Source: Bacteroidota bacterium (lineage in GTDB: Bacteria > Bacteroidota > Bacteroidia > Flavobacteriales > Schleiferiaceae). From it: a DNA stretch of 54,772 nucleotides. The position numbers were made by a program, and so were the translations under genes. Positions 23,919-34,498 of the stretch are shown in pieces. The DNA is taken from contig PZPA01000002.1 of the NCBI GenBank assembly GCA_003045825.1, positions 1-54,772 on the forward strand, in the 5' to 3' direction. The notes beneath the pieces are model-generated. The model saw only the letters and a program-made list of their open reading frames with translations, did no database searches and was not told the origin of the DNA. The first letter of the stretch is position 1, and each line of letters begins with the position of its first letter.

Positions 23919-24931
23919 TGGCAACCTACAGCTACGAAAGTATTGTCAAAGACCTGCGTGCTAAGAAGTTATCTCCGGTATATTTTTTTTCTGGTGAGGA
24001 ATCTTTTTATGCCCAGCAACTGCTGGAAATCATTGAAAAGGAACTCTTAGATGAGTCCGAGCGTAGCTTTAATCAGAGTGTGCTTTATGGAAAGGATACT
24101 AACATGTTACAAATCTTAGAGGAGGCGAAGCGTTTCCCAATGATGAGTGAACGCATGGTAGTCCTTGTAAAGGAAGCGCAGCATTTGAAGGCGTCCGATT
24201 GGGAACTTTTGGCCGCTTATCTTGAGCAACCGCAGCCAACCACTGTTTTGGCATTTGGGCACATGCATAAAAAATTGGACAAACGTTCTAAGGCAGGTAA
24301 AGCAATCAAGGCGAAAACAGTTTTTTTAGAGTCTGACCCGTTGCGCGATTATCAGGTAATCCCATGGTTAGAGCAACGCTTATCCGCTAAAGGCTTTACC
24401 GCTGCACCTGCTGTTGTTGCTGCTTTGGCAGAGCAGGTCGGTACAGATTTGAGTCGACTGCACAATGAGGTGAACAAACTGCACGTTGCTATGGGTGATG
24501 CACGCAGTTTGTCGGCCGCAGATATCGAACGTCATATAGGTATTTCGAAAGACTATAATAATTTTGAATTGGTTGCGGCAATTGCCACTAGGGATGTGGC
24601 TAAGGCATTTAAAATTGTCCACTTTTTCAGTAAAAACGCGAAAGAACATCCGGTGCAGATGATTACTGGAATCTTGTTCAACTTCGTCAATAACCTCATT
24701 CAATACCACAGCCTCAAAGGGAAAAATGAAAAACAGATCGCTACTGCGCTGAAGGTCCATCCTTACTTTTTGAAACAATTTAGTTTAGCCGCTCGTCATT
24801 ATTCGGTCGAACATGCGCATATTATGCTCGAGGAATTGTTGGTTTTTGATCGAAAATGTAAAGGAGTAATACGTTCGTCTTCAGGGGAGTATGAACATCT
24901 GCGGGAATGGTTGATTCGGTGTGCGCTTTAG
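23918..24931 (+). CDS. holA: DNA polymerase III subunit delta
   Basis: This 337-residue protein is the clamp-loader subunit that opens the beta sliding clamp. It shows the HolA order: the N-terminal AAA+-like domain with SPVYFFSGEESFYAQQLL (the degenerate P-loop region of delta), a central region with PMMSERMVVLVKEA, and the C-terminal collar domain with DLSRLHNEVNKL and VAAIATRDVAKAF. It is cytoplasmic and works with DnaX and HolB, which are not in this window. The start overlaps the rlmH stop. The rlmH-holA order suggests one housekeeping transcript. Confidence 0.93.
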   Translation: MATYSYESIVKDLRAKKLSPVYFFSGEESFYAQQLLEIIEKELLDESERSFNQSVLYGKDTNMLQILEEAKRFPMMSERMVVLVKEAQHLKASDWELLAAYLEQPQPTTVLAFGHMHKKLDKRSKAGKAIKAKTVFLESDPLRDYQVIPWLEQRLSAKGFTAAPAVVAALAEQVGTDLSRLHNEVNKLHVAMGDARSLSAADIERHIGISKDYNNFELVAAIATRDVAKAFKIVHFFSKNAKEHPVQMITGILFNFVNNLIQYHSLKGKNEKQIATALKVHPYFLKQFSLAARHYSVEHAHIMLEELLVFDRKCKGVIRSSSGEYEHLREWLIRCAL

Positions 24932-24943
24932 GCCTTATTTTTG
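24911..24943 (+). promoter_or_regulatory. Promoter of the TonB receptor gene (TTG-N22-TATTTTTG)
   Basis: TTG at 24911-24913 lies within the end of holA and TATTTTTG at 24936-24943 lies just after its stop. The ATG at 24960 follows after 16 bases. Confidence 0.6.
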
Positions 24944-24959
24944 CAGCAAGAATCCCACT

Positions 24960-27272
24960 ATGAAATTTAGACTCCTCTTCCTTTTCCTATTTGCACAAAT
25001 TAGCCTTTATGCCCAAGGACAGATGCTTCGTGGCTTTGTTTATGCCGAAGGAGGTGCGGAGCCTGTGCCTTATGCAAATATTATTATTGAAGGTGCGAAT
25101 GTCGGGGCAATGACGAATCTTGACGGGTATTTCCAGGTAAATAAAGTACCGGTGGGTCTTCAAGAGGTCACAGTTTCTTTTTTAGGTTTTGAATCAACCA
25201 CGCTAGAGGCCCGTATTTACAATAATAAACCGACTACGATTAAGGTCTATCTGCAAGAGTCCACCCAAATGCTTAACACGGTTGATTTGAATATTGAGCG
25301 TGCGGAGAAAAAAATTAAGGTGAATACAGCGGTAGTGACGCTGAATCCAAAGTCTATCGAAACCTTCTCGGCGGGGGGCGATCCAGATTTAATGAAAGCT
25401 ATTGCCGTCTTACCGGGGGTCGTTACTACAGGGGACCAAGGTGGTCAGCTCTATATTCGTGGCGGCGCTCCCATTCAAAACCTGGTTTTGCTGGACGGAA
25501 TGATTGTTTACAATCCCTTTCACAGCATAGGATTTTTCTCTGTTTTTGATACGGATGTCTTGCAAAGTGCGAAGGTATATACTGCTGGATTCGGTGCTGA
25601 GTACGGTTCTCGGAATTCATCAGTGATGGATATTAAAACTAGAGACGGTAACCGAAAGGACATTATCGGGAAGTTATATTCTTCGACGTACATGAGTAAA
25701 CTGTTGGTGGAAGCGCCAATAGGACCAAAAGGGAAAAACGGATTGGCAAACAACAGTATTTTCCTTTCCGGTAAAACGAGCTATTTACGTCAAGCTGCTC
25801 CCATTTTCTATCCTTATGTTGAAACACGTTTCGGTGGACTGCCTTTCACCTTTAATGACCTCTATGGTAAGTTCACAACGCAAACGGATAATGGATCTAA
25901 ACTAAGTGCCAAGGCGTTTAATTTTTCAGATGCGGTCTTGTTAGATTCAACGAAAGGTTTACAGTGGAACAGTTGGGGGTACGGGGCTAATTTCACGGTA
26001 ATACCGCCTGCCTCAGCAACATTGATTCAAGGCGATTTTGCGCAAAGCCAATATTATATTGAGAGCACTGAAAATCCAGATCAACCCCGGAATTCGACCA
26101 TAAACGGTTTCAACGGTGGCTTAGACTTCACTTATTTCATTGGAAAGGCAGATGAAGCCAAATATGGGATTGATTTGATTGGCTATACAACAGATTTCAG
26201 TTTTACAAATAGCCTAGGATTAAGCCTCAACCAACAGGAAAGTACCACGGAGTTAGGCGGTTATTTTAATTACCGCCATGTCGGGACCCTATTGATCGTA
26301 GAGCCAGGTCTGCGTTTACATTACTACGGTTCGCTTTCTGAACTGAGTGTTGAGCCAAGACTCGGTGTGAAGTACAGTATAACGGAAGACTTCCGGTTTA
26401 AGGCATCTGGTGGGCTGTACAGTCAGAACCTGGTGGCAGCAAATTCTGACCGTGATGTTGTGAATTTGTTTTATGGTTTTTTATCGGGTGCCACAGATCT
26501 TCCGGAAAATTTTAGAGACAATCCCATAACCTCTAAACTGCAAAAAGCGACGCATGTGGTTGGCGGGTTTGAATACGATTTAGGTGATCACTGGGATCTT
26601 AATTTAGAGACGTATTTGAAGGATTTTTCTCAAATCACGAATGTCAACCGCAATAAGTTATACGATGACGTTCCTGTCTACAGCGATCGTCCTGAAATTT
26701 TACGCAAGGATTTTATCGTTGAGCACGGATGGGCGTTTGGATACGATGCGGTATTGAAATATGAAAAAGGGCGCTATTATTTCTGGGGGGTCTATGCATG
26801 GAGTAAGGTGCGACGTGATGATGGTGTTCAAGTCTATGCACCCAACTTTGACCGTCGTCATAATTTGAACCTAGTCGGAAATGCAAAACTGGGTACTAAA
26901 GAGCAATGGTACATTAGTGTTCGTTGGAATTTGGGTACAGGCTTTCCGTTCACCCCAACCCAAGGCTATTATCCAGGAATAGATTTTCTTGACCCTTTAG
27001 GCAATCCTGATATCAATTTTGACTATACCACAGCGAATGGAGACCCATCGGTATTATACGGTGCATTAAACAGCAATCGATTGCCTACCTACCATCGATT
27101 AGATGCGAGTCTAAAATATTCTGGTGATTGGAAATACGGCGCTATGGAGGCTGCAGTGGGTGCAACAAACATGTATAACCGCGAAAACATCTTCTATTAC
27201 GACCGTGTCGAGGCCGAGCGTGTGAATCAATTGCCAATAATGCCTACGATTAGCTGTAGTTTCTCCTTTTAA
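24960..27272 (+). CDS. TonB-dependent outer-membrane receptor with carboxypeptidase-regulatory-like domain
   Basis: This 770-residue outer-membrane receptor has a signal peptide (KFRLLFLFLFAQISLYAQ), then a carboxypeptidase-D regulatory-like domain (about 20-105: LRGFVYAEGGAEPVPYANIIIEG-N-G-MTNLDGYFQVNKVPVG). A plug domain follows (about 125-230: VLPGVVTTGDQGGQLYIRGGAPIQNLVLLDGM). The rest is a beta-barrel ending in an aromatic-rich strand (MPTISCSFSF). It imports an unknown ligand using TonB energy. No SusD partner follows, so it is not a typical polysaccharide-utilisation pair. Siderophore, cobalamin or peptide uptake are all possible. The start at 24960 fits the signal peptide; the earlier frame start at 24921 lies in holA. 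Confidence 0.92.
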   Translation: MKFRLLFLFLFAQISLYAQGQMLRGFVYAEGGAEPVPYANIIIEGANVGAMTNLDGYFQVNKVPVGLQEVTVSFLGFESTTLEARIYNNKPTTIKVYLQESTQMLNTVDLNIERAEKKIKVNTAVVTLNPKSIETFSAGGDPDLMKAIAVLPGVVTTGDQGGQLYIRGGAPIQNLVLLDGMIVYNPFHSIGFFSVFDTDVLQSAKVYTAGFGAEYGSRNSSVMDIKTRDGNRKDIIGKLYSSTYMSKLLVEAPIGPKGKNGLANNSIFLSGKTSYLRQAAPIFYPYVETRFGGLPFTFNDLYGKFTTQTDNGSKLSAKAFNFSDAVLLDSTKGLQWNSWGYGANFTVIPPASATLIQGDFAQSQYYIESTENPDQPRNSTINGFNGGLDFTYFIGKADEAKYGIDLIGYTTDFSFTNSLGLSLNQQESTTELGGYFNYRHVGTLLIVEPGLRLHYYGSLSELSVEPRLGVKYSITEDFRFKASGGLYSQNLVAANSDRDVVNLFYGFLSGATDLPENFRDNPITSKLQKATHVVGGFEYDLGDHWDLNLETYLKDFSQITNVNRNKLYDDVPVYSDRPEILRKDFIVEHGWAFGYDAVLKYEKGRYYFWGVYAWSKVRRDDGVQVYAPNFDRRHNLNLVGNAKLGTKEQWYISVRWNLGTGFPFTPTQGYYPGIDFLDPLGNPDINFDYTTANGDPSVLYGALNSNRLPTYHRLDASLKYSGDWKYGAMEAAVGATNMYNRENIFYYDRVEAERVNQLPIMPTISCSFSF

Positions 27273-27289
27273 TTGGGCGAGAAAAGAGG

Positions 27290-27297
27290 TACTTTTG
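27290..27297 (+). promoter_or_regulatory. pyrG promoter -7 box TACTTTTG
   Basis: An exact TAnnTTTG match 18 bases before the pyrG ATG, in the 43-base gap after the TonB receptor stop. The nearest upstream TTG (27273-27275) is only 14 bases away. Confidence 0.6.
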
Positions 27298-27312
27298 CCC
27301 TGTTTCAAATGA

Positions 27313-28929
<1,617 letters not shown>

Positions 28930-28932
28930 GAC

Positions 28933-30717
28933 ATGGAAAACCAAAATAAAGGGCTAGATAAAAACCAAATTATTGGCTTTGTACTGATCGCTGCCATCAT
29001 GGGCGTGTTCGGATGGTGGCAAAGTAAAAATGCCCCCGAAGAACCACTAGAGCCTGTAGTAGAGGAGGCACTGGAAAGTGTTAACGAATCTGATCTTGTT
29101 GTTCTAGATGAAACAGCGGTCGTAAGTGCGGAAGAACTTGATAGCAATGGTTTCGTTGCAGAAGAATTTGTTGTTGAGAACAACGATTTAAAATTGACCT
29201 TCAGCACTCAGGGCGCAAGGATGATTTCTGCACAGATGAAGGATTATCAAACCTACGATAGTCTGCCGCTGTATTTGGTGAATGAAAATCAGACAATGGA
29301 TTTGATTTTACCCGGTGCAGAAAGTCTAGGTCAAAAAGGATTTATAATAGATGCTCAAACGTCATCTGGTGTTGTTCTAACAGATGGATCTACTAAAGTT
29401 CGTATCACACTCCCTGAAAATGGTTTTGATTTTTCTTGGGTTGTTAGTGGCGATGCAGGTATTGCAGGTAAGCCGGAATTGTTCTGGGAACGCACAGCCA
29501 TGCGCACGGAGAAAGGGATTAGTAATGAGCGTATTTATTCCACGTATTCCTACAAAGTCACTGAGGACGGAGATATTGAAAACATGAGTGGGCGCGGTGG
29601 TGACGATAGTGAAGCATTGGGCGGCGTGGATTGGCTTGCTCAAAAGCAGCACTTCTTTTCCTTCATTGCTCATCCTGAAGCTGGGTTCTCTGAGGTGCAA
29701 GCAGCTACTGTTAATGGAGGCGATGAAGACGAGAGTATCGTTAAAAAATTCTCGAGCACAGCCACTTTGAATACTACTGTTGATGGTTCTTATACGTTGC
29801 CGTTTACATTTTATATTGGCCCAAATCATTACCAGACCCTCAAAGACTACGACCAAGGCTACGAAAAGGTGATTAATTTCGGTTGGGGAATCTTTGGTTG
29901 GATTGGTCGAGGCGTCGTCGTACCAATTTTTAATTGGCTCGAAGGATATGGCCTAGGTTACGGTTTGATCATTCTCATCATGGTACTTATCATTAAAGGA
30001 GCAATGTCGCCTTTAACTTTTGCATCGTACCGTTCGATGGCGAAAATGCGTGTTCTGAAGCCACAGCTGGAAGAAATCAATAAAAAATTTGGCGAGAAGG
30101 ATGCTGTTGCAAAGCAGCAGGCGCAAATGGGGCTGTATAGAGAAGCCGGTGTGAACCCATTAGGTGGTTGTATACCGGTGATTGTTCAAATGCCAATCCT
30201 CATTGCAATGTTCCGATTCTTCCCGGCATCGATTGAATTACGTGGTGAGAGTTTCCTTTGGGCAACAGATTTGAGTACTTACGATGCCTTGATATCGTGG
30301 GATCAACACATACCATTGATCAGTTCTTTCTACGGTAATCATATTTCGATATTTACGCTGTTGATGACTGCATCAACCATTCTTTACACTAGAATGAATC
30401 AGCAGATGACTGCGGGAACAGGCTCGAGTGAGCAAATGAAGCAAATGCAGGTGATCATGTATCTAATGCCTTTGATGTTTATGTTCGTATTGAACAGCTA
30501 TCCGGCAGGTCTGACCTACTACTACTTCTTGAGTAACATTGTGACCTTTGGTATGCAATGGGGTATTCGTAAGAGTGTAAATGATGAAGCTATTCTAGCG
30601 AAAATTGAAGCTAAAAAGGCACAGCCTAAAGGCGAGAAAAAGAAGAGCAAGTTTCAGGCTCGATTAGAAGATATGCAGCGCCAACAGAATTTAAGCAGGT
30701 CGCAGCGCAGAAAGTAA
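28933..30717 (+). CDS. yidC: Membrane protein insertase YidC
   Basis: This 594-residue insertase folds and inserts inner-membrane proteins, alone or with SecYEG. It has the Gram-negative layout: N-terminal membrane anchor (IIGFVLIAAIMGVFGWW, about residues 10-28), an acidic linker, a large periplasmic domain (about 75-325), then the conserved core of five helices starting at FGWGIFGWIGRG. The hydrophilic-groove arginine lies in LTFASYRSMAKM. The tail is lysine/arginine-rich and could touch the ribosome. The final strong terminator closes the pyrG-yidC transcript. Confidence 0.97.
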   Translation: MENQNKGLDKNQIIGFVLIAAIMGVFGWWQSKNAPEEPLEPVVEEALESVNESDLVVLDETAVVSAEELDSNGFVAEEFVVENNDLKLTFSTQGARMISAQMKDYQTYDSLPLYLVNENQTMDLILPGAESLGQKGFIIDAQTSSGVVLTDGSTKVRITLPENGFDFSWVVSGDAGIAGKPELFWERTAMRTEKGISNERIYSTYSYKVTEDGDIENMSGRGGDDSEALGGVDWLAQKQHFFSFIAHPEAGFSEVQAATVNGGDEDESIVKKFSSTATLNTTVDGSYTLPFTFYIGPNHYQTLKDYDQGYEKVINFGWGIFGWIGRGVVVPIFNWLEGYGLGYGLIILIMVLIIKGAMSPLTFASYRSMAKMRVLKPQLEEINKKFGEKDAVAKQQAQMGLYREAGVNPLGGCIPVIVQMPILIAMFRFFPASIELRGESFLWATDLSTYDALISWDQHIPLISSFYGNHISIFTLLMTASTILYTRMNQQMTAGTGSSEQMKQMQVIMYLMPLMFMFVLNSYPAGLTYYYFLSNIVTFGMQWGIRKSVNDEAILAKIEAKKAQPKGEKKKSKFQARLEDMQRQQNLSRSQRRK

Positions 30718-30734
30718 TTTGGATTTTCCCCAGC

Positions 30735-30764
30735 AAAAAGCCCCGCTCTTAGCGGGGCTTTTTT
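30735..30764 (+). terminator. Bidirectional terminator after yidC
   Basis: A 10-bp perfect stem AAGCCCCGCT / AGCGGGGCTT with a CTT loop, A-rich on the left and T-rich on the right, so it works for yidC and for the convergent small gene. Confidence 0.9.
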
Positions 30765-30766
30765 GT

Positions 30767-31138
30767 TTAACACATTTCGATCGTTTGTTTGTCGAAATCT
30801 ATGACGGTAGGCCCTCCCGTGCACCCACCAATCTCTTCGAGAGATACGTCTTTCTCATCATTGCTGATGATCCATACGCCGCTTTGGTGCTTGCGAAGCG
30901 TTCCTTCTTCAATGACATCACCGGGCGTAGCACCCATCCATAGGATATTACTGTTTTTAGATACTTTGAGGGTAATGTGACCGTCCTTGAGAATGACGAC
31001 GACTTCATCGCCCATGGTTCTGCCGCTCCATTCCGCAAAGGCCACCTCGTATATGTAGGTTCCGTTTTTAGGAATCTCGCTTTGAGGCTGTTCTACGGTA
31101 AACGAAAACGAGAACAATAAGGATAGAAGTAGTTGCAT
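30767..31138 (-). CDS. Small secreted protein of unknown function
   Basis: This 123-residue protein has a predicted signal peptide (MQLLLSLLFSFSFTV) and a compact, beta-strand-looking mature part. Visible blocks are GTYIYEVAFAEWSG and VVVILKDGHITLKV, with a C-terminal FDKQTIEMC that ends in cysteine. A second cysteine lies at GGCTGGP, so a disulfide is possible. I do not recognise the family. The gene is flanked on both sides by strong hairpins (30735-30764 and 31149-31185), so it is transcriptionally isolated. Any promoter would have to overlap the upstream terminator. Coding status is supported by the signal peptide and lack of a competing frame, but is not certain. Confidence 0.55.
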   Translation of the reverse strand: MQLLLSLLFSFSFTVEQPQSEIPKNGTYIYEVAFAEWSGRTMGDEVVVILKDGHITLKVSKNSNILWMGATPGDVIEEGTLRKHQSGVWIISNDEKDVSLEEIGGCTGGPTVIDFDKQTIEMC

Positions 31139-31148
31139 CGTGACAAAA

Positions 31149-31185
31149 TAAAAAAAGCCCCGCAGTTTCCTGCGAGGCTTTTTTT
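31149..31185 (-). terminator. Terminator of the Omp28-like lipoprotein gene
   Basis: The stem AGCCCCGCAG / CTGCGAGGCT (one C-A mismatch) with a TTTC loop is flanked by a run of A on the left and T on the right. On the minus strand a T run follows, ending the 31200-32198 gene. It can also act on the plus strand. Confidence 0.8.
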
Positions 31186-31199
31186 AAAGTTGTTATGAT

Positions 31200-32198
31200 T
31201 TAGTCAATGTGTGTAACAACACCATTGATGTAATCGTAATCGCCAGAACCGTCTTGACGCAGTTCCCAAATGATTGTTGCCACGCTGAAATCGGCATCAA
31301 AAGGAAGTGTCGGTTTTTCGATATGGAACTGGAAAGGAGTATAACGTGTTCCGTAAATATCACCAGCGGCATAAGCATTACCCAAAGGATTGATATCACC
31401 TAAGTTCATTCCCCATGGACCTAACGCAACCATTGAAGTATCGCTAGTGGTAGCATCGGTGCTTTCAAACCAACCTACAACGGCAGTTGTCGCATGACGG
31501 TAAAGTACCTCATCGTGGGTGTAGGTCGTACCTGAAGTAATGAGCGGTACACCTGCAACAACGGCAGCGTCTTGTGCCCAGGTCGTTGGTGTGGTACCAG
31601 AACCGGTACTTACTTTTGGAAGTGAGCTCACTTGATTCAAATCAACACCGTTGCCATAATCCTTAGCTACAACACCGTTCAATAATAAGTACGACTGTAC
31701 CATATAAATGTTTTCTGTTTTCGTCTCGAGTACTTTGATGCGCGGGTAGACGGTAAAGCTTGTACCGGTCGTATTGGTCATAACATCTGCTTCGAGGCTA
31801 AAAGCAACTTCCGCCATAGTAGCAGCAGCAGCGGCAGTAGCTGGGCTTTGACCTACGTCGGTGTTGTTCACATAAAAGTTAGGTACACCAGAGGTTGGGA
31901 AATTGTCGTCAAACTTTGCGGAAGCTTCGTTATCCGCAGAGAACCAGTCACCAACGTGGTTCGCTATAAGCACAACGCTATCACCCAATACTCCGTCGAG
32001 CATGGTCATGATTTCCGCACCATTTGGACAGTATTGACACCAAGCTCCAGTTGTTTCAATCACCAAGGGACGAACTACTCCGGTAACCGTAAGTGAATCG
32101 CCAGGATATGTTGCCGGGGCAGGTTCAGGACCTCCAGTCTCACATGAAGTGAGGAATAATGCGCCGAATACGGCGCTTAACGCGATTAATTTTTTCAT
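31200..32198 (-). CDS. Omp28-related lipoprotein with thioredoxin-like CxxC
   Basis: This 332-residue predicted lipoprotein has signal peptide KKLIALSAVFGALFLTSC with the lipidated cysteine at residue 19. After a short linker (TYPGDSLTVTG) a thioredoxin-like region carries IETTGAWCQYCPNGAEIM (Cys54, Cys57) and a later cis-proline-like GVPNFYVN. This is the layout of the Omp28 family of Bacteroidota, best known from Porphyromonas. The C-terminal half is a beta-rich domain. The CxYC motif suggests a thiol-disulfide role or a structural disulfide at the surface, which is inference. Its neighbours give no pathway. Confidence 0.8.
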   Translation of the reverse strand: MKKLIALSAVFGALFLTSCETGGPEPAPATYPGDSLTVTGVVRPLVIETTGAWCQYCPNGAEIMTMLDGVLGDSVVLIANHVGDWFSADNEASAKFDDNFPTSGVPNFYVNNTDVGQSPATAAAAATMAEVAFSLEADVMTNTTGTSFTVYPRIKVLETKTENIYMVQSYLLLNGVVAKDYGNGVDLNQVSSLPKVSTGSGTTPTTWAQDAAVVAGVPLITSGTTYTHDEVLYRHATTAVVGWFESTDATTSDTSMVALGPWGMNLGDINPLGNAYAAGDIYGTRYTPFQFHIEKPTLPFDADFSVATIIWELRQDGSGDYDYINGVVTHID

Positions 32199-32240
32199 AA
32201 TTCGAAATATATCTTTAGGAAGGTCTAAAATATCGAAAAA

Positions 32241-33194
32241 TCATGAATGAATTACATTGAATATGTAAACGGGTAGATGGTCTGAGTAACCGGAAGTGTA
32301 AAATCGGCCTAAAAAGGAGCGTTTGGGTTTATAACCGCCCCATTTGGCATCAATTTCCAGCAAGATAGGCGGTGCTATAATTATTCCTCCAAAAGGGTTG
32401 CTACCTCTGTATAGGGCGAGGTCTATATGTTGCCATCGACCTTGATATTTATAGCTGCCGAGGATGTTTTTTGGATAGGAAAATTCAGGAGAACTCCATC
32501 CGTTTTTCAGGTGATTTTGGAACCAATCTGCGGAGGCTAAGTCGTTGAAATCGCCAAGAATTAATTGGTTTTGATTGGTGTCTTTTTCTAACTGCTTCAC
32601 TACTGCCTTTAATGCCTGTTCACGCAACGGAGCACTTTGGACCGCGCCTCCGCGTTTGGAGGGCAAGTGCACAATAGCGCATGTTAGGGTAATGCTGTCT
32701 TCGTCAGAGGCACTTTTCGTTTGAAGTAATAATGCATCGCGAGACCTGAAATAGGTTGAACTGTAGGCGATAGGATGTGAAGTGACAACTCGCGTTGTGG
32801 AAGTATTGATAAGTGCAGCACAATCTATACCCCGATGGTCAGGACTGTCGTAATGCACCACTTGCCAAGGTCCATAACCTGCGATGGCTTTGTGTTTAGC
32901 GAGATCAATGAGCACACTACGGTTTTCAACTTCAGCAAGGGCGATAATATCAATATTTTGTCCTACGGTATTAATGCTGGATCGAATGGCACGGGCAGTT
33001 TGCCTGATTTTTAAGTAATAGATAGGGGTATTGTATTCGTAACCGCCATTGGGTGTGAAAGCATGATCATTTTTACCTCTATCATGTAAGGTATCAAAGA
33101 GATTTTCTACATTATAGAACAATACATGCTGCGCCAGGCATTGGTTCATGGAGAGTACGCCGTGCAGGCATAGATATAGAATTATTCGCCACAT
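32241..33194 (-). CDS. Secreted endonuclease/exonuclease/phosphatase (EEP) family protein
   Basis: This 317-residue protein has an N-terminal signal peptide (MWRIILYLCLHGVLSMNQCLAQ) and an EEP fold, the metal-dependent phosphodiesterase superfamily of DNase I and exonuclease III. Seen: FYNVENLFD (the metal-binding Asn/Glu region), ALAEVENRSVL, HLPSKRGG, LILGDFND with the catalytic Asp/Asn pair, HIDLALYRG and the terminal SDHLPVYI with the general-base histidine. In Bacteroidota such proteins are usually annotated as endonucleases, but phospholipid or other phosphodiester substrates are possible. A near-consensus box TATATTTT (minus, 33222-33229) lies upstream. Confidence 0.85.
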   Translation of the reverse strand: MWRIILYLCLHGVLSMNQCLAQHVLFYNVENLFDTLHDRGKNDHAFTPNGGYEYNTPIYYLKIRQTARAIRSSINTVGQNIDIIALAEVENRSVLIDLAKHKAIAGYGPWQVVHYDSPDHRGIDCAALINTSTTRVVTSHPIAYSSTYFRSRDALLLQTKSASDEDSITLTCAIVHLPSKRGGAVQSAPLREQALKAVVKQLEKDTNQNQLILGDFNDLASADWFQNHLKNGWSSPEFSYPKNILGSYKYQGRWQHIDLALYRGSNPFGGIIIAPPILLEIDAKWGGYKPKRSFLGRFYTSGYSDHLPVYIFNVIHS

Positions 33195-33258
33195 TTTAAG
33201 GTAACGGCCGCAATACCAATTAAAATATACGGTGTTGAAAGGTTGTGTTCGTCAACAA

Positions 33259-34437
33259 TCAGTTGAAATAGAGCAAGGAAGAATCGCCATAGCTTAAAAA
33301 GCGGTACTCGTTCGAAAGCGCATGTTGGTAGACCTCTTTCCATTGCGGCCCTATTCCCGCGCTCACTAATAGTAAAAGGGTTGATCCGGGCTGGTGAAAA
33401 TTAGTGATGATACCTTGGACTGATTTGATTCGATAACCGGGTTTGATCATCAACTGCGTTTTTACGGCTAAGGACTGAATCCCCTGTTCATCCATATGGT
33501 TGATGAGGGAGGCATACGCTTCACGAGTAGTTATGTCGGTATTTAATTCGTAGGCTTCGAATTGTCCTAAATCCTCCAAAGGAAGTCCCTGGAGTAGTTT
33601 AACGCCCATCCAATGACAGCTTTCTAAAGTGCGCAGACTAGTGGTTCCCACCGCAAACTGTGCGCCTTCATGATCGAGGTAACGTTGCAGCCAATTCCGA
33701 CTCAAGAGCAGCTCTTCCGAATGCATCTCATGATTTTCTACAGTGCCTTCGTCTAACGGCTTAAACGTACCAGCACCGACGTGAAGTGTGACGTCAAACC
33801 AGCGGTGATGTTGCGATTTTAATTGGTCAAAGACTCTAGAAGTGAAGTGTAAACCTGCAGTTGGTGCTGCAACAGACCCATTGCTTGCCGCATAGACAGT
33901 TTGGTACCGTTCGATGTCCTCATTTTCTGCATCCCTATTCATGTATGGCGGCAGCGGGATTTTCCCTGCAGCTTCTAGAATGGTACTAAAGGCATCTGTA
34001 CTGTTCCAGCTAAAATGAATGACAAAGGCGTGACCAATACGCGCCCCTTTTTCTGCGGTGAGCACAAGGTTGTTCCCAAGATCGAGTTTCAACGGATGGT
34101 CCTTCCAGCGTTTGAGATTGCCCACTAGGCATTCGAAATGCACCGATCCTTTGGCATTCATGCTTTCCTCAACACTCATATGGTAGGGTCCTAGGCAAAA
34201 TACTTCGATGGGTTTCGCCCCTTTGGTCTTTATGAAATGAAGACGTGCTTTTACCACTCTCGTATTGTTGAAAATCAGTTGTGAGTGGTCCGGGAGTACT
34301 TCCGAGAGGTCTGAAAACAAACAGTCTTCTATGCTTCCGCCACGGTAGACAAGGAGTTTACTTGCATCGCGATGTTGCAGCGGGTGCGTTGCGATGCGGT
34401 CTGCTGGGAGGAGGTATTCGAAATCGGACTTTTGCAT
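33259..34437 (-). CDS. QueA-like S-adenosylmethionine:tRNA ribosyltransferase-isomerase, long form
   Basis: This 392-residue enzyme is homologous to QueA, which moves the ribosyl part of SAM onto 7-aminomethyl-7-deazaguanine in tRNA to form epoxyqueuosine. Clear family blocks are FEYLLPADRIATHP, LIFNNTRVVKARL, GKIPLPPYMNR, YQTVYAASNGSVAAPTAGLHFT, VTLHVGAGTFKPL, AVGTTSLRTLES and ITNFHQPGSTLLLLVSA. The protein is about 40-50 residues longer than canonical QueA, mainly through an expanded N-terminal insert (about 70-135). I recall that Flavobacteriales often carry such a longer paralogue beside a standard QueA, so gene symbol queA is not assigned. It has its own consensus promoter and is divergent from a glycosyltransferase. 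Confidence 0.85.
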   Translation of the reverse strand: MQKSDFEYLLPADRIATHPLQHRDASKLLVYRGGSIEDCLFSDLSEVLPDHSQLIFNNTRVVKARLHFIKTKGAKPIEVFCLGPYHMSVEESMNAKGSVHFECLVGNLKRWKDHPLKLDLGNNLVLTAEKGARIGHAFVIHFSWNSTDAFSTILEAAGKIPLPPYMNRDAENEDIERYQTVYAASNGSVAAPTAGLHFTSRVFDQLKSQHHRWFDVTLHVGAGTFKPLDEGTVENHEMHSEELLLSRNWLQRYLDHEGAQFAVGTTSLRTLESCHWMGVKLLQGLPLEDLGQFEAYELNTDITTREAYASLINHMDEQGIQSLAVKTQLMIKPGYRIKSVQGIITNFHQPGSTLLLLVSAGIGPQWKEVYQHALSNEYRFLSYGDSSLLYFN

Positions 34438-34454
34438 GATAAATTCGCTCGATG

Positions 34455-34462
34455 CAAATGTA
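34455..34462 (-). promoter_or_regulatory. Promoter -7 box TACATTTG of the QueA-like gene
   Basis: The minus strand reads TACATTTG, an exact consensus match 17 bases before the ATG at 34437. On the plus strand, TACCTTTA (34471-34478), one mismatch, lies 20 bases before the glycosyltransferase ATG, so this 61-base gap can hold two divergent promoters. Confidence 0.6.
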
Positions 34463-34498
34463 GGTATCGCTACCTTTACAATAAGAACGAATTCTCAC

